This document shows, piece by piece, positions 13,823 to 28,800 of a stretch of DNA of 64,000 nt. Position 1 is the stretch's first letter; each line of letters opens with the position of its first letter. The position numbers were made by a program, and so were the translations under genes. The notes under the pieces are model-generated. The model was given only the letters and a program-made list of their open reading frames with translations, did not search any database and had not been told where the DNA came from. This DNA is from Stichopus chloronotus (Eukaryota > Echinodermata > Holothuroidea > Aspidochirotida > Stichopodidae), in the NCBI GenBank assembly GCA_021234535.1, contig CM037836.1, positions 28,696,769 through 28,760,768 of the forward strand, read 5' to 3'.

Positions 13823-16800
13823 CTGAGAATTTAAATGGTGAGAAGAAAATAAGTATAGATCCTCACCATGATTAGTGTTAACCTTTGTTTGTCATTGGTG
13901 TGATGTACCAGAAGAGACAACCACAAAGGAGGGGTTGGGGTGGAATGTTACCACAACCTCAAGGCCTTTATTTTACTCAGTGGTTTGGGGTTACAGATGC
14001 AGTGAAAAAATTTAACCATCTCATGGCATTTACTATAATCAGAAGTCTGGGTGGTTTGCAACGAAATGCCTTAGTTTTTTTTCTGGCAATTCTGAGGTAA
14101 ATATAGCTTTATTCTTACTGTTATCTCTGTTGTAATGATTTGATGGTCTGTGAGAGCCATTTTGCAATGTAGTCACAATTCAATTTGAGGTCAAATGAAA
14201 TCACAAAATCTGAGAAACTTGAAATATAATGACTCAGGCAAGTTGACAGAACTTCAGACTGGTGTCAAACTACCCTTCGCAAATACTACAACAACTGCTA
14301 AACAATTTACAGACTGAATATCTCTTGTAATAAATCTTGGGTACAAGAGATCTGATAAAAACAGTACAGTATATTATGCATCTACAGAAAATGTCATTTG
14401 AGGTTGGCAAAGAGTTAAAAACCTTGTAAAACAATAACTGCAGAATCAAAACAAAGTTCGGATGGCCCCTTGGTAAAACCCTACTTAAACATTACCATCA
14501 GACACAATTAAAGGGTCAGAAACCTAAATTCTCATCTACATCATTTACAAAGTGAAAGTTCACCTGATTGTAAATATTGTTCTGGTAGAGACGATGACCT
14601 TTCATGTTGTCCATAGGTCAAAGATCAAAAAGGCGATAGATTATAAGATCTGGCCCTCAAGTGAAGGCTGTTTCTCAAAAAGGCAAGAAATTACAATACT
14701 CGACTTTGCTTGATGGTTTATAAATTTATGATAACACTCATACTGATGCAAAATCTCTCTCTCTCTCTCTCTATGGTATATTACTTACTGGCTTCTTGAC
14801 TGGTAAGGCCCTGCTGGATACTGAGGTCCAGGGTCCATGTTTCGATGCTGTTGAGGTGGATACTGCTGTGATGGACCCTGTTGTTCTGGTTGCTGTCTCC
14901 CTGTTTTCTGTTCCTGTGACTGCTGGGAAGATGGAGATAGCCCTGAAGAGCAAAATAGAGATGATTTCTTCACTTTACTGATCAAGAAATGATTCCAACA
15001 GAAGAAATTCACCTAAATGTGAAGAACATTATGACAGTAAAACATACTGCTGACATATATGTATAAGACACTCACTATTACCGATGTATTGTATCTTTGT
15101 AAAAATCATTTACACTAAAACATCATCAGTACATGGAAAGCAATTTACCTCTTGATATCAGCTCCTTGAGGATGTTAATGTTCTCCCGTAATTCGTTAAG
15201 GTACGATAAACTCACTTGCGGTTTCGGTCTGCCTGGATCAACCTACGACAACACAAAAGAGACGAACATACACCTTCTGTAAAACAATTACAGAAACTGA
15301 TGGAGTATTGCTTCATTGTTATCTCATCAACCAGAAAATACGTGGTAGAACTGTAAACTTCAACCCAACATTGTCTATCAGACTTTTCCATCAGTTCAAA
15401 CTTTGGTTGCTAGGGATGATAACTTACCACTGTGGCTCTAATGATCTTGTCTGTTGTGAGATTTCGGAATGTGTCCTGAGTTTCTCTTGGGAAGTAAGAA
15501 TACTCCTTGGTGGCAATGCTGTACTCAGCAGACTGTGTGGGAAATGCAGAGACAAATCCATGTGGTATTCATCCATAGCACATGCGCACAGCACATAGTA
15601 GAGGCAATGTATCCATAGCAACATTACAGACTATAGGGGAGTAATATCTCATACAGGGCACAAAGTATACAGAAAGTAGAAGCAAAATCAATGCAGTATG
15701 GCTTCACAGCAACAGTGCAGACTACAAGAGTGAGCCATGCTGTTATAGAAAATTGACATATGCGCATAATATGACTTCTCCAACTCCATACAAGTTTTTT
15801 TTTTTAATTTTTGTAGAAACAGCACCATCTCTTTAATATTGGATTCTACTTGACAATTTATGAGTCAATCATTACCTGAAAAGGAGAGTTCACAAATGGA
15901 AACCTCATCAACAACAGAGTAACAAGAATGTCTTAATTTCATATAGCTGTTTGGTAACATCACTTCACAATATGAAATATGAGAGCTTAACAAATGCAGT
16001 CATAGCTGCCTCCATGCATTCCTCATTAGTATATATTTCTAATCTTCTCAACAACAATTCATGGACACACTAAATCAGGGTTCCTGCACTTTCTAGGCAA
16101 TCAGTTTTTAGGACTTTTCACAACTTTCCCATGGTCAGAGAAAGAATTTCCATGACCATTCAAACATCTTACATGTAGTTTTCACATATAGCAGCAAAAG
16201 CCATTCCAATATCAGATGAAGGGATAATAAATTTTGATATTACTAGTGAGAATACCTTTTGACTGTTACCAGTGTTGACAGATACAGCGCCACTTTGTCA
16301 AAAATTTCCAAGACTTCAAACAACTTCCCTGAATTTCAAAAATTAATCAAGGCCTTCAAATAATTTTCCAACTTTCATGCCTTTTTAAGTTTTCCATGAC
16401 TGTAGAAACCCCACTCAACGCTTCCTCTCTGATTTTCCAAACTTCTCTAAACATTGCTCTATCAAAGAGCTGCATGAACTTCATCTCACACATACACAGA
16501 AAGACCGTAGCACCTTCACTGAATTAATCAGTGTATCAATCGCAAACAATTTGAATAGCTTTTCAAGTAACATAATACTCACCTGAAAGGGGAAAAGATG
16601 ATGTCTTAATTCTAAGAATCTAATGTGATTGGACGGAACTGTCTCTGTTGTACCAAAGTCACAAAACCAAACATAAGCCTGTTTAGAAGTGAAGAAAACA
16701 AACAATGATAATTAAAATAATTCAAAAGCCTATGTTTACCAGTAAATTTAAGATATGTTACCTCCTGAAGTCATCGCATGATGATTTAGTATAATTTCGT

Positions 16801-19800
16801 TTTCTTAAACAGATTTATTCCAAACTATCGACACGAGTTCTAATGAGAGCTCACAGAGTATTATGCATGAGCGAGAGGCTTACTTCAGTCTCTAAATAGA
16901 ATCCTATCAATAGCAGTGTATCTTGACAGACAGGACAACTTTCCCCCCGCACAATTTCCAAGCGGACAATTTCCACCTCCCCCCAAGACAATTCCCGGTG
17001 AGATGACCTCCCCTGGTCTTTTCCTTCATGAAAGGGGTGAGGGTTAAGATAAGGGGAGGGGGTGAGAATTGTCTGGGGGGAAACTGATGTACTTGGAAAT
17101 TGTCCAGGTGGGGCCCAAGGGAAGTTGTCTGTATGGGGGTTGTCCGTAGGACATTGTCCGGGATGAAGTCATCCTGGCGCTGTAGTATGAATAACTTACT
17201 CATTAGGCCAGGATTTATTGTGACATAATCTAACCATACTGGGAGCATTTCAACTAAATATATCATTACAATAAAATTAATCCACACGTCAGATTCTAAG
17301 CAACATAAAAACTGTAACAGCATTTTCAAGATGTAGGTTCTGCTGAAAGTGACTTAAAGCCACCAGATGGCTCAGGCAATTGCATTAAATCAAATATTAA
17401 AGTGCTATCTAGAAATTTACTACACAGCTAACCCCATGACTATATATCAAGCCAAATACGTGAGGGCCACTAACACCATTATCTACCATTCCAGTGTCCA
17501 CTTATGTGAATGACCAACTATGTGGCTGTTCAATAATTACGGGCAGCCAAAAGGGTCCCTAATATCAAAACAATGAATAGGCCTCATAAAAGGAATTATG
17601 TCGTCTAATTTTACAACTTACATTGTGATAGAAATTACATTTTTGCATTCATACTATATGATTGACATGGTCTCATTTGACCGCGGGCCATGTGGGTGAG
17701 CTATCGTAGGGTGGCACAGCACATCGCAACTGACAGTGATATTGAAGTTATTCTCAAGAGTCAATCACAACATTACAACAGAGTGTATTACCACTGAATC
17801 TTGCACATCAATGATGTGGGCTCTGGTCCACTGGTTGAGCGTGGAATAGTAGGCACACATCAGCTTGCCTGGGGCGACATCCTCTGTTAAAAGAGGGTCT
17901 GTCTCCATGCTGAAAATGTGAACAAATACAAATCACTTACATATTTCAGCCATCGCTAAATTGGAAAGACAGAAATGTGATGGAATTAGTTCAAAAGTGG
18001 GTAAACAAGGATCACAGACAATAAAAGGCAGGCACTTCAACAACCAGACTCATTGACAATTTTCTTCAGCTGGAGCTGACTTTTAAATTACAGCAAACAC
18101 TGAAAACTTGATTGAAATGATTGACTGGATTATAGTCTGTGCATAGAACCCTCGAGGTTCATTCTCCTTCATCAAAAGAGCATATGGTTCTGAATGTCTC
18201 GCATGACAAACAGTGTTGTCCTATGACCTAGCTCATCACCACCAGTAGCTAGTTACAAGGATGTAGTCAGAGGATACCATATCAATGCCCTTTGACTAAT
18301 CCTTTCACAAAATAAGGAAGTGATTGTTCGAATTAGAGGCTACGACACAAGAGGCTACTTCACAAAAATTGACATACCAATTGCCATGATCAAGTGGTTA
18401 AAAAGAACAGCGACAAGGGCACTGACTGCATCATCAAATACCAGAGGTAAGGAACAATTGAAAATATAAAATAGAATCAAGAGTTCAATTCTAATCATTA
18501 TCACAAACTTACATGCATATCACAGAAATTAACACCAATTGAAGAGAATTTTTACGAACAGTCATTCTTGTAAAAGTTTCGTGACCTTCAATGTGCATGC
18601 TCTAAAGAGACGCTTAAAGCCCTGTGGATAGTCAACCACTGCTCATCATTCCTAGAATTAGTCACTCACTGCCAAACAACCTGATAACTGGGACAAGAAA
18701 TTGGATGGACTACATGCTAAACAAAGAAAACAAAACCTCACCTTATTTCCTTCATGAGATGTCTAAATCTTCCCTCCTCATCCGGTCCTCTTATCTTCAG
18801 AGCTAGAAAGGTCCCATCCTCTGCAAGTCCAGAGGAGACCCTGATGTTGAGTACGTCTCCAGGAGCTACAAAACAGGGAGACAATAAAATAAATGACGGT
18901 AAAGGTAGACAATGGTTTAAATTCCAGTCAATATCACCCAAAGGCGTTACAAAAATAAAAAGAAGTTCACTGTTATATGTCTATAGCAAAATGACTGTTC
19001 CACTGCACTATGTTTTCTACAGTATACGATGTGATGTTTACTAAAGCTAGATGATTGGGTGACATTTTTTTTCTGTGAGGTCCACAACAAGATATTCTAA
19101 AAGCTACAGGGTTAAGTAAACCCTCAAAAGGCATTGGCACACACTATGCAGCCAAGCTTTTCGTAACTCAAAAGATGCAAACCCGTCTAAATAAATGCTG
19201 ATATGTCTACCTTCCCCTCGAGGTAATTCAACAACGTAGGAAGCAAGCAGACAATCAGCGACATTAACAATGTCCACTTACATAACTCATACATGTTTGC
19301 TTGTGTTTTGCTGCCAGGTACCAAATGATCTAACCGTTGTCTGCGAGTAAAAAGAAAAGAAAAACTTCTCATATAATCTGCAAACTCCAAATAAGTGCAC
19401 CACTAATGTAGGGTCAAAATATTATTGACATGTCTCTTAATATCCAGAATATCTCTAAAAATTCCAACTTTTGCTTACAACTGGTGTTAAATCACAGACA
19501 GTTTCCCCTTGTTATCATAATCATAAAAACAACCAGGAACCAACAGTGTGCCCTACTTATCAGACTCCTGCTTTGAGGTAGTGTTTCAATACTGAAAGTA
19601 CTATGAAACAACTATTTTGTTTATTTACAAACTCATTTATGCCAGCCAAGGACAATTCAACAAGTGTCTGACCAGAATGAATTTTGTCAAATCAGATAAA
19701 AAGTAATAGCAATGAGTTTAAAAGCAGGTACTGCATGAGATTTTCCGTACCCTTCATGTCAGGCTCAAAAAGGGGTAACCCACTTTAAGTACTTTTGATA

Positions 19801-22800
19801 AATGTTGAGACTTGCTAATAATATTACCTTTGACTGCCATTTTCATATCTAATGGTAACATTTTAGATCATCTATTACTTGTAGGGGAGCACAAGATGTC
19901 TGCAACGGTATCAAACTCCCTTCCTTACTCTTGACTTGCATGTTTGCAATATGCCATGCAATATGCCATGCATAACAATATTATTGTACTGTGAACAAAC
20001 AGGCGTACACTGAAATATCAAAAGAAAGTTTATCGACACTTAGTTTGGACAGGAACCAGAGACCAAGGACATGTCCACAGCTGTTAATCAGAAGACAAGA
20101 TAGCCTCCTAGAAGGAAGACTTATCACTTTCAACCATTGCTCTGTCACTAACGGGCAAAGCTATTTCAGATCAGCAGCCGATTAAAGTTCTAGATCACAA
20201 GAAGCATCATCCCAATTGTTCCTTCACATACCTCCTCTCCGTGATGACTTCCATCAGTATGTTCATACATACTTGGGAAGAATCCTGAACTCCTATTGGC
20301 TCATTTCAGTGAGGTGACCATGCATTATCCAACAGATAAAACACCATTGATTAAAATCACCAGTGGCTTAATACAATAAAAACATAGATTGACAGTGTTT
20401 TGTCATCTGCTGTCTTACACAAAACAATGGTGGTACTTTGTCTATGGCGCACAAACATTGTTGACATGTTGTGTTTTTTTTCTCTGGGTTCGTTTGCAAT
20501 AACCAAAATGCACAAATGCATTGTGGTTTCGATGATCCAGTAATGAGCATTTTTTTATGAGTCTGACATTATATGGCATTAGGATGTCCCAAGCTACCTA
20601 TGCTTTATATGAATAAAGAAATTTGTACATGCTTCCTTCCTTGAGATAATGCCTGTAAGATTTTCACAATTTGACTCCTGTTGACCCTCAGTTTATTTGA
20701 CCCCAACTACAAACTAAAAGGTTCTTGTGCTCAATGAGATAGACCTACATACTGAAAATGACATTGGTCAAAGCTTTCCTTCTTGAGATGTTTACAAAAA
20801 TTTCATAATGTGACCCTGTTGATCTCAACTGACCTTTACCCTTCACCAAAGACAGCAGAGTCCTTGTGTACTCATCAGATACACCTTTATACCAAATATG
20901 AGATATGTCCAAGCTTCCCTTCTTGAGAGATAACATGATTACAAAGTTTTCACAAGTTGATCCCTGTTGACCCCAAATGACAAACAACCTCCACAAAATA
21001 CGACAGGACCCCTCTACCTAATAAGGTAAACCTACATACTAAATATGAGATCTGTTCAAGCTTCCCTTCCTGAGATAACGTGTTTACAAGGTTTTCACAA
21101 TTTGACCTCTGTTGACCGCTGTTGACCTTCACCAAAAAACAATAGAGTTCTTCTACTCAATGTGGTACACCAACATACCAAATCTGTCAAAGCAGATCTG
21201 TCAAAACTTCCCCTCTTGAGAATATTGTGTTTACAAAGTTTTCAAAATTTGACCTACTGACCCTAAATGACCTCCACAAAAAACAGTAGGGGTTCTTGAT
21301 CTTAATATAGCAGGCCTACATACCAAGTATGAAAAGTATCCATCATTCCTATCTGGAGATATCATGAGCACAATGTTTTCAGTATTTGACCTCTGGTGAC
21401 CTCAGATGACCTTTGACCTCCACCAAAAACAATAGGGTTCTTTCTCTCAATATGGGAATCCTACATACCAAGTGAAGAGTATCCATCATTCCTCTGGAGA
21501 TATTGGGTGGACAACATTTTCAGTGTTTGACCTCTGTTGACCCCAGATGACGTTTGACATTCACCAAAAACAGTAGGGTCCTTCTTCCCAATATGGGAAA
21601 CCTACATAACAAGTACCATGAGTATCGTTCATTCCTATTTGGTGATATTGTGTGCACAAGAGTTTTCAGTATTTGACCTCTGGTGATATCAGATGACGTC
21701 TGAACTCCACCAAGAACAATTTGGGGAAACCTACAAACCAAGTATGAACAGCATCCATCATTCCTGTCTGGAGATATTGCATGTACAGGCTAAGTGTCAC
21801 AAACACACACATACATACACCCATACACACGCCATCATGACCAAATAGATTTCCCTTTTCATCGAAACCAAAAATGCAGTTATTTACAAACCCAAATTTT
21901 CTTCTGTTTTGTCTTTTGTATCAAAATCTCATTTTGCATGAATGAACAAGATCAATCAACTTTGGAGCTGTGCATTAACTGTGGGATAATACATTTATTT
22001 AATTAATGCTATTACTGGGCGCACGTGGGCTGTGCCCTTCCTTGCATTAGCCCCGTGCATTTACTGTAGGATAATGGATGGTCCAGCATTGACTGACCTT
22101 TCACTATACCATTTCATATGTTTTACACATAACTATAGTCCATGATGACTACTGTACAACCCATAAACTTACCCTTGACCATACGGGTATAACTGTGATG
22201 TTGGTTTACTTGGCTGGTTGTTACCATATATCTGCTGAAGAGCTGGGTTTACCATTGCCATGTTCGGCGTCATGTAAGGGTTCATCAGTCCACCGCCAAA
22301 GCCTCCTCTGTCTGCACAAACAAGGAAAATGGAATCTTCACTAAATAACTCTGAGTAAATAGTTGCATAAGAAGGATTCTTACCACTTGATACATTAGTT
22401 GAACGAAAATTTCTAGCTGAAGTTTAAGAACTAACCTCACTGAGAGATGTAGCAGTGATATCTATCAACTCCAGACATACATTCCTGGTTATCATTCATA
22501 AACAATGTTTTATAACTGAATGAATGAAAGGGGGTTGGTGTTCTGGTTCCTTACCTGGAATTGCTGAACGGCCATCTTGCTGTTGTCTTTTGAGCATTGT
22601 TGCTAGAGAATCCACCTCTTCCTTCTCTGGAAATTCAGGTACTGCTGGAGGTTTCTCACGTCCTCTTCTGGTGGGCGGAGGTGGAGGGACGGACGCATTC
22701 TGATCGGATGTCGTCTTTGGTGTTTCAGCACTCTCGGAGTTGACTTTGGTTCTTTCACCTTCCAATTTGCCAGCTTCACTCTTCAGCTCTGCGGCGTCGC

Positions 22801-25800
22801 TTTTGGGTGGTGCTGCATCTTTGTCTCGTGTAAGTATGGTTATCTTTTCCATACCAGAGGATGGTTTCCCATCTTCTGGAGTAATGTCCATGGACACACC
22901 ATTACATGTAGCTGCTGTCTCTGGTTCACCTTTCTTTGTCTTCTCCTCGCTGGTCTTTGATTTGACTTGTGTTTCATCTTTGTCTATTATTTTGTCTTTT
23001 GTCTCTCTGGCTGTCTTATCATCATCCTTGTTTCCATCCTTCACTCCATCTGTTTTTTTATCTTTTTCTTCAGAGGCGTCTTCCTTCTCATCTGTCTCAA
23101 CTTTCTTCTCCTCTGCTTTCTTTTCCTCTGTTTTCTTCTCTTCGCTGTTTTTCTCTTCGGTTGTCTCAGCCTCTTTGGTGTCTGTGGTTGGTTTGGAATC
23201 TGTGGACTTACGATTCACAACATCGGAATACACTTCAATCTTTTCATTGTGGAGCTCTTTAATTCCACCTTCTTCTTTTGATAAAAGTCTCACATCTCTG
23301 CAGCCGATACTTCCCTGATAAAGAGAAAGTGAATTATCAACAAATAAATGTTATGCAAATTCATTTAACTTGCAAAAAATAAATCCTTACTTTCACTCTT
23401 TCTTTTATAGTCACATAAATGGAGTGATCTCATAAAGCAATCACTCTTCCAACTTGTCCCTAATCCATCAGATAATACCAGTCTGTCAGTGAAATTGACA
23501 TCTTATTTGCATCCAACCAAACATTGCATGAAGTTTTGAACTAGCTAATTAGTTACTTAAAAGTTCATAGGAGTGATTATCCATTATCAATAAAAATAAG
23601 ACAAGAGATGTAAAAGACAAACCTTTTCTTTCATGCCAGCAGAGACTGATGGGAAGATGAGAAAAATAAATAAAAGATATTTGTTGAGCTGATGAAGAAT
23701 ATAACATGGATGACTGAAAGTGCTCTTCTCAAGCAAAAAGATTGATAATTGTTGACTGCAAGTGTGATAAATACTAAGAGTTGGTCAGGGTAAGAAAAAG
23801 GTGACATAGATTGATATATTTATTCTTTTTTAGGAGGGAATGATTTTTGTTTATAACAATGGAATTATAAAGTCTGTGGCTATATATACTGTCTATATAA
23901 TAAAGATCAACCTCTTACACTTTCAAATGAAAATACCTTTTGCTGGATGAAAAGGAAGAAATATAGCAAGACAGTTTCATATGTTTGAATGAGATCTTTT
24001 GAAAGTCATAGTAAAGGGTCAACATATAAGCTATGACTTATTTTTCTTCCTCGAAACTGGTAACTGCCTCTAATTCTGTATCTCCTCCTTTTTTGCTCTT
24101 GGCAACAGCAAGAGCATAAGTGCAAGATGGAAAATGAGTGATACTGACCTTTGGATTTTATTTTTTCAGTTATATCTACACCCTGGTCTGGAAGTATGAG
24201 TTTCATGAGATAAAGAGGCAGTTCCTCGTCTTCTCTGTCAATCTGTAGGAAAGTAAACAAACATGACTAAGCAGTCAAAGTAAAAGTCTTGAGATGACCA
24301 CAATAATCAGAGGATGCATGTAAACTGAAAACCACCAAAACAAAAGTGGGTTCATGTTCTGACTATGTACATAAACAGTCACACAGAATTTTGCAACACC
24401 AATGCACCTTTTCTACAGACAGAGACGGCAGGCTTTAATCTAAAAGCTGCTTAAACTGACCATTTTATTTACTGAGCCATTACTGTTCAGTGTGCATCTA
24501 CATCCTAACCGTCATCTGACTTCAAGTAAGTGCAAGATTGAAGTCTTTGTTTATATCACACAACTGGAAAACAACTGCAAAGAGTAAGTTATTTGAACAA
24601 GACCTGACTCAACTTTTGACAATGCACATATATACCAATTATCACTAACAAAATAATCTAGGATTTGCAGAATTTTTTAACAGTATCTAATGACATACTT
24701 TTGAAATAGATTCATAAATAGTGACAAAATATCTGCCATCTTTACTTTTCTAAGAATGGTACAATCTAAGCAATTCTGGCCAGTTAAATCACTGAACTCC
24801 CATCTAGCTTCTCGGGGAAGGCTGCCATCAAAGTTTTCAATTAAGCAACATTCAAGAGCCTGAAAGCAAAAGAGACAAGAAAAAGATTGAGTTGCAGTTA
24901 AGGATGGTCCATACAAACAATTGACTTGCAAAAAATCAGATACTACAACAGGGAGAATGGTTGTCTGTTGGTTATCTGTCAAGTGGAATGATGTTCTCAG
25001 GACCAAGATTTCACACCAAAGATGTATTATTCTTCATAAAATTGACTGCATAAAATTGTCTAGCATTTTCAACATTGTGAATGAATGCCTGAGTTCAGAA
25101 CACAGTTTTATATTCTTATACAAGTTGAGTAAATATATGATAATTGGGCTTTCACATTATAGATTCTCAGCTGTTATAGTTTTGGCACTGACAAAGCATA
25201 ACAATAGCAGTTAGTTGAACACATCCATCTCTTTGTTACACCATTGCTGGATGCATCAGAGTGACCTCTGAGTTTAACCATCTCCTGATCAAAATTCTTT
25301 TCAGACTACCCTGGTAAAGTCTGATTTGTCCTACACCTACCAAACTGATCAATATTTCTAACAGGAAAAAAAAACGCATTAGAAATTTCCATAAAACGTT
25401 TACTACGTTTCATGGTAGAAAAGAGTTACTTCAGATGTTTTTCAATGTAAGTCAGTGAGGTCACTTTAATGACTTATTTCGGTGCATTAAATCTGCTAAC
25501 ATTAAAGGATTTACTTCTTTGCTTTCATATATTGATGTGACCCATTGTGACATTTTCATTTTATAAATTTGCTGTCACAATGATTTCCTAGTAACAACAA
25601 CACTAGTCATAGCTTCTTAAGTTACCTGGTAACCAAGCTGCTTCACAATTTTCACACAATGTAGTAAATGTGACAGGATAAGCATCCTTTTAAGTTAACA
25701 TCCACAGATTTTGCAAGTTACTTTCCCACTGTTATGCTTTAAACAGGACAAAGAGCGCTGCGGGAGCTGCTCCCTGGACCCTTACTAGGGAGGGGGTTGC

Positions 25801-28800
25801 CACAGACCCTGCCAGAAGTGGCTGGTTACCTTGTCTGAAGTCAAGCACTGAAATTTGTCTAGCAACAACCCTACTGTGATCCATGCATTAATATCAGCAA
25901 AAGCTTTGATGATTCCCATAACCTAATAGGTGGGTGGCATAAAAGCAATCGATTACCTGGAATGGTGTGTCTTTGAACTCTTCAGCCAAAGGCTGAATGT
26001 TAGAAAGAGGAACTTCATTCAGATGAGCATAGTCCATCCATTTGACCTGCGCTGTCCGCTAATCGGAAAAACAGAGAGAAGAAAACAGATGACCTTCCTC
26101 CCTTTGGTTGTTATACATGTAACATGAAATTCATATAATCAGTCATTCCAGATACTTCTCATACAACCAGACAAGTCACCTGTCACAAAATCTGAAAGAG
26201 AACTATGCATTCATCTTCCAGATATTTGAATATGAAAATTGTCTGAAAACTTTTGTTGGCCCTACAAAATCCACTCTCTCAAAGAAAGCCTAGCCATTAA
26301 TCAACATTACTTGAAATCAAACAGACCAATGGGAAAGGATATAAATATCCACATATGAAAAAATTGGGCTTAAGCAATGTTTTCTTGTAGTGACTCCAAA
26401 TTATTCAGCTGAATTTGACTGTCAGTGGCAAAATATGACAAATTTTCAACTGAAATTCCAGCTTTAAAACTACATTTGTGTTTGCTTCTCATCAGATAAA
26501 TTACCTTGTTTTTGTCTACTCTCTCCACTTTTGCCCTGTACCACCTGCTATCCTCTTCAAATTCAGCAACACAAAACATTCCTTCCTTGACCTCAACTGG
26601 TGACTGACCCTCTTTGATAAGTTTCCACCTTTACAAAAACAACAATGATAAAGAAGACATACAAATCTGAACATTTCTATTTAAAAAAATACTAGCACAA
26701 GTAGCATGCTGACATGTGTAACAGCCAACAAAAATACCATAGGTCCCAATCATGAGGGTAAGAAAAATGACAGCTTACCTAATTTCAAAGCTGAGGTCAT
26801 CAAGGATATTAGCAACAGAGTCAACAAAGTCAGGGCACAACCAAAAGTGTCCTTTGGCATCCATACGTCCCTCCACATATGCTCTAAGAGTATCCCCTGT
26901 TGGAATAGATATGCAAAAGTCATGAAGTGATAATGTCGCTGAAAAGTATGTTTCCTGAAAAGTTGTCGGCACTTTCATCTATCACTCAAAACTCACAAGA
27001 ATTAATTAAAATAAACTAATTAATTAGTGACAACTAGTTAAACTAGTGTCAGAATCCTGTAGCAGTATGCAGCTTCCAACTTACCTTCTTTTGGAGGAAC
27101 AAGGGGCACAATCTCTTTGGTGAAGGTGGGCGCGCTTTTCATATCGCTGCCACTTTTCAGTTGTAACTTTAAAACTTGATCAGCGAGGTGGGTGGTCTCT
27201 AAGCTGACAGCAGCATTGATAGTTGGCTGTTTCAGGTCTATGACCTTCTCTGACAGTTCTTGCATCTGCCGAGGAGGAAAAAACAGAAAGCATCACAGGA
27301 TAACTTTGTTGATAAATTGACCCTTTGTCTTAAGCTACTTCCACCAAACAGACCAACTGAAATAAAGCCATTAAAATGGACTTAAATCTTGAGCAATTGG
27401 AGAACTGGTCAGTGATTTACATAAGATCTTTGCTGTGATGGGATTTATCTGAAATAGTTCTTCTCCCTCTTTAAACACCTTTAACTAAGTAGGTTAGAAA
27501 AATGGCCAATAATCAACAGTGAACCCTGCCAATACGGCTTTGTCTATTTTGGAGTTTCCGTTCTGAATTGTCCTGGAAACATTTTTCTTCTAATGGCATA
27601 TTCAATCTCTGGAGTCTGCAATAACTCTGACAGTAAAATGATTGAGATTATTACAAACTGAGATGCAATATAACAATATTGAGAATGAGTTCACGACGGA
27701 CTCTACCTGTGTTGATGCAGCTTGTAACCCTTCAAGGAAGTCTGTTGGACTAGCTCTATGCAGGTTGTCACCTTCAACCGAAGCCTGTGGAAAATACGAA
27801 TTAATGAACGAATTAGAACCAACCAACCAGTGAGACTGGAGAAGAAAAAGCACAGCTGCTCACAAGATAATGCAGTTTCCCCTTGGCCAAAAGTGGAGGG
27901 TATCACTGAATGGTCCCTGGTGGCAATCCAAGCTACAAAGCCCTCTGAAAATTACAAGGTTTCATTGAGTTCCCATGATTCTTTTCGAGATAAACATAGA
28001 ACATAACTCAGAGCAGTTGGCACCCCTGACTAGTATGCAAAAAGTATACATTACACATGATGAGATAGTTAACAGGACAGAAGTATAGAAAGGATCAGTT
28101 GGTTCAAAAGGACTATAGGACTGCTAGACAACTAAAGTGGTAGAGTATGGAGGCAAAAGCATCATTGTAGAGTAACTAGGAAAACAGGCTATGAATGTCA
28201 AAAGATAGGACTAATCAAGGTACACTTTGGTATTACAATCTCTCTGTGTCCACGTCAGAAAATACACCAAAGTCACATGATTTTACAGTGATTGGAGGAG
28301 GGGGTGTACATCAACTATGTGGGAGATATCTAATGACAGGAAATTGCCACTTGCAAGCCATCTCTCCATGTCTGAAATTTGTTCACAAAATTAAAAAAAC
28401 AAAACCAAAACAAATATATACAGTTTCAAAGAGGGTCACATTTCAAAATGAACTATGATTGTGTGTGAGGTGGTAGGGTGACCACATTTCCAAATAAACT
28501 ATGATTGTGTGTGAGGTGACAGGGCAACAACATTTCTAACTAAACTATGATTGTGTGAGGGTGTGAGGTGGCAAGATGGTCACATTTCAAAATGAACAAG
28601 GGAAGAAGATTCATATCTCCATCACAACCAGCCGCAGAACAAAAATGTCTGTCACATTTGTCCTTAAAAAGTATATTCTTACCTGTTCAAGGTTTTTCTG
28701 ATGTTCTGTGAGCATTTCGTGCCATTCTTGAAGCATTGTCATCTTTGATGATGCATCAGTCCTCAACTGAAGGAGAAATTCCTGCTCCTTCTTCTTAAAG

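Noticed and set aside
13651..13875. Ser/Thr-rich + strand open frame
   Set aside because: It is the complement of the Gly-rich RG tail exon of the Tudor gene.
14755..14772. CRISPR or structured RNA in short repeats
   Set aside because: The simple (CT)n and similar tracts are microsatellites. The window is eukaryotic and no repeat-spacer array exists.
16907..17329. 140-codon open frame on the - strand
   Set aside because: Half of it runs through the foldback element at 16933-17160, and it has no splice context or family similarity.
22740..23318. Long open frames on the + strand (192, 104 and 97 codons)
   Set aside because: They lie exactly opposite the Glu/Lys-rich exon of the Tudor gene. 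Biased codons leave the complementary frames open, and the translations are low-complexity Ser/Phe/Leu.
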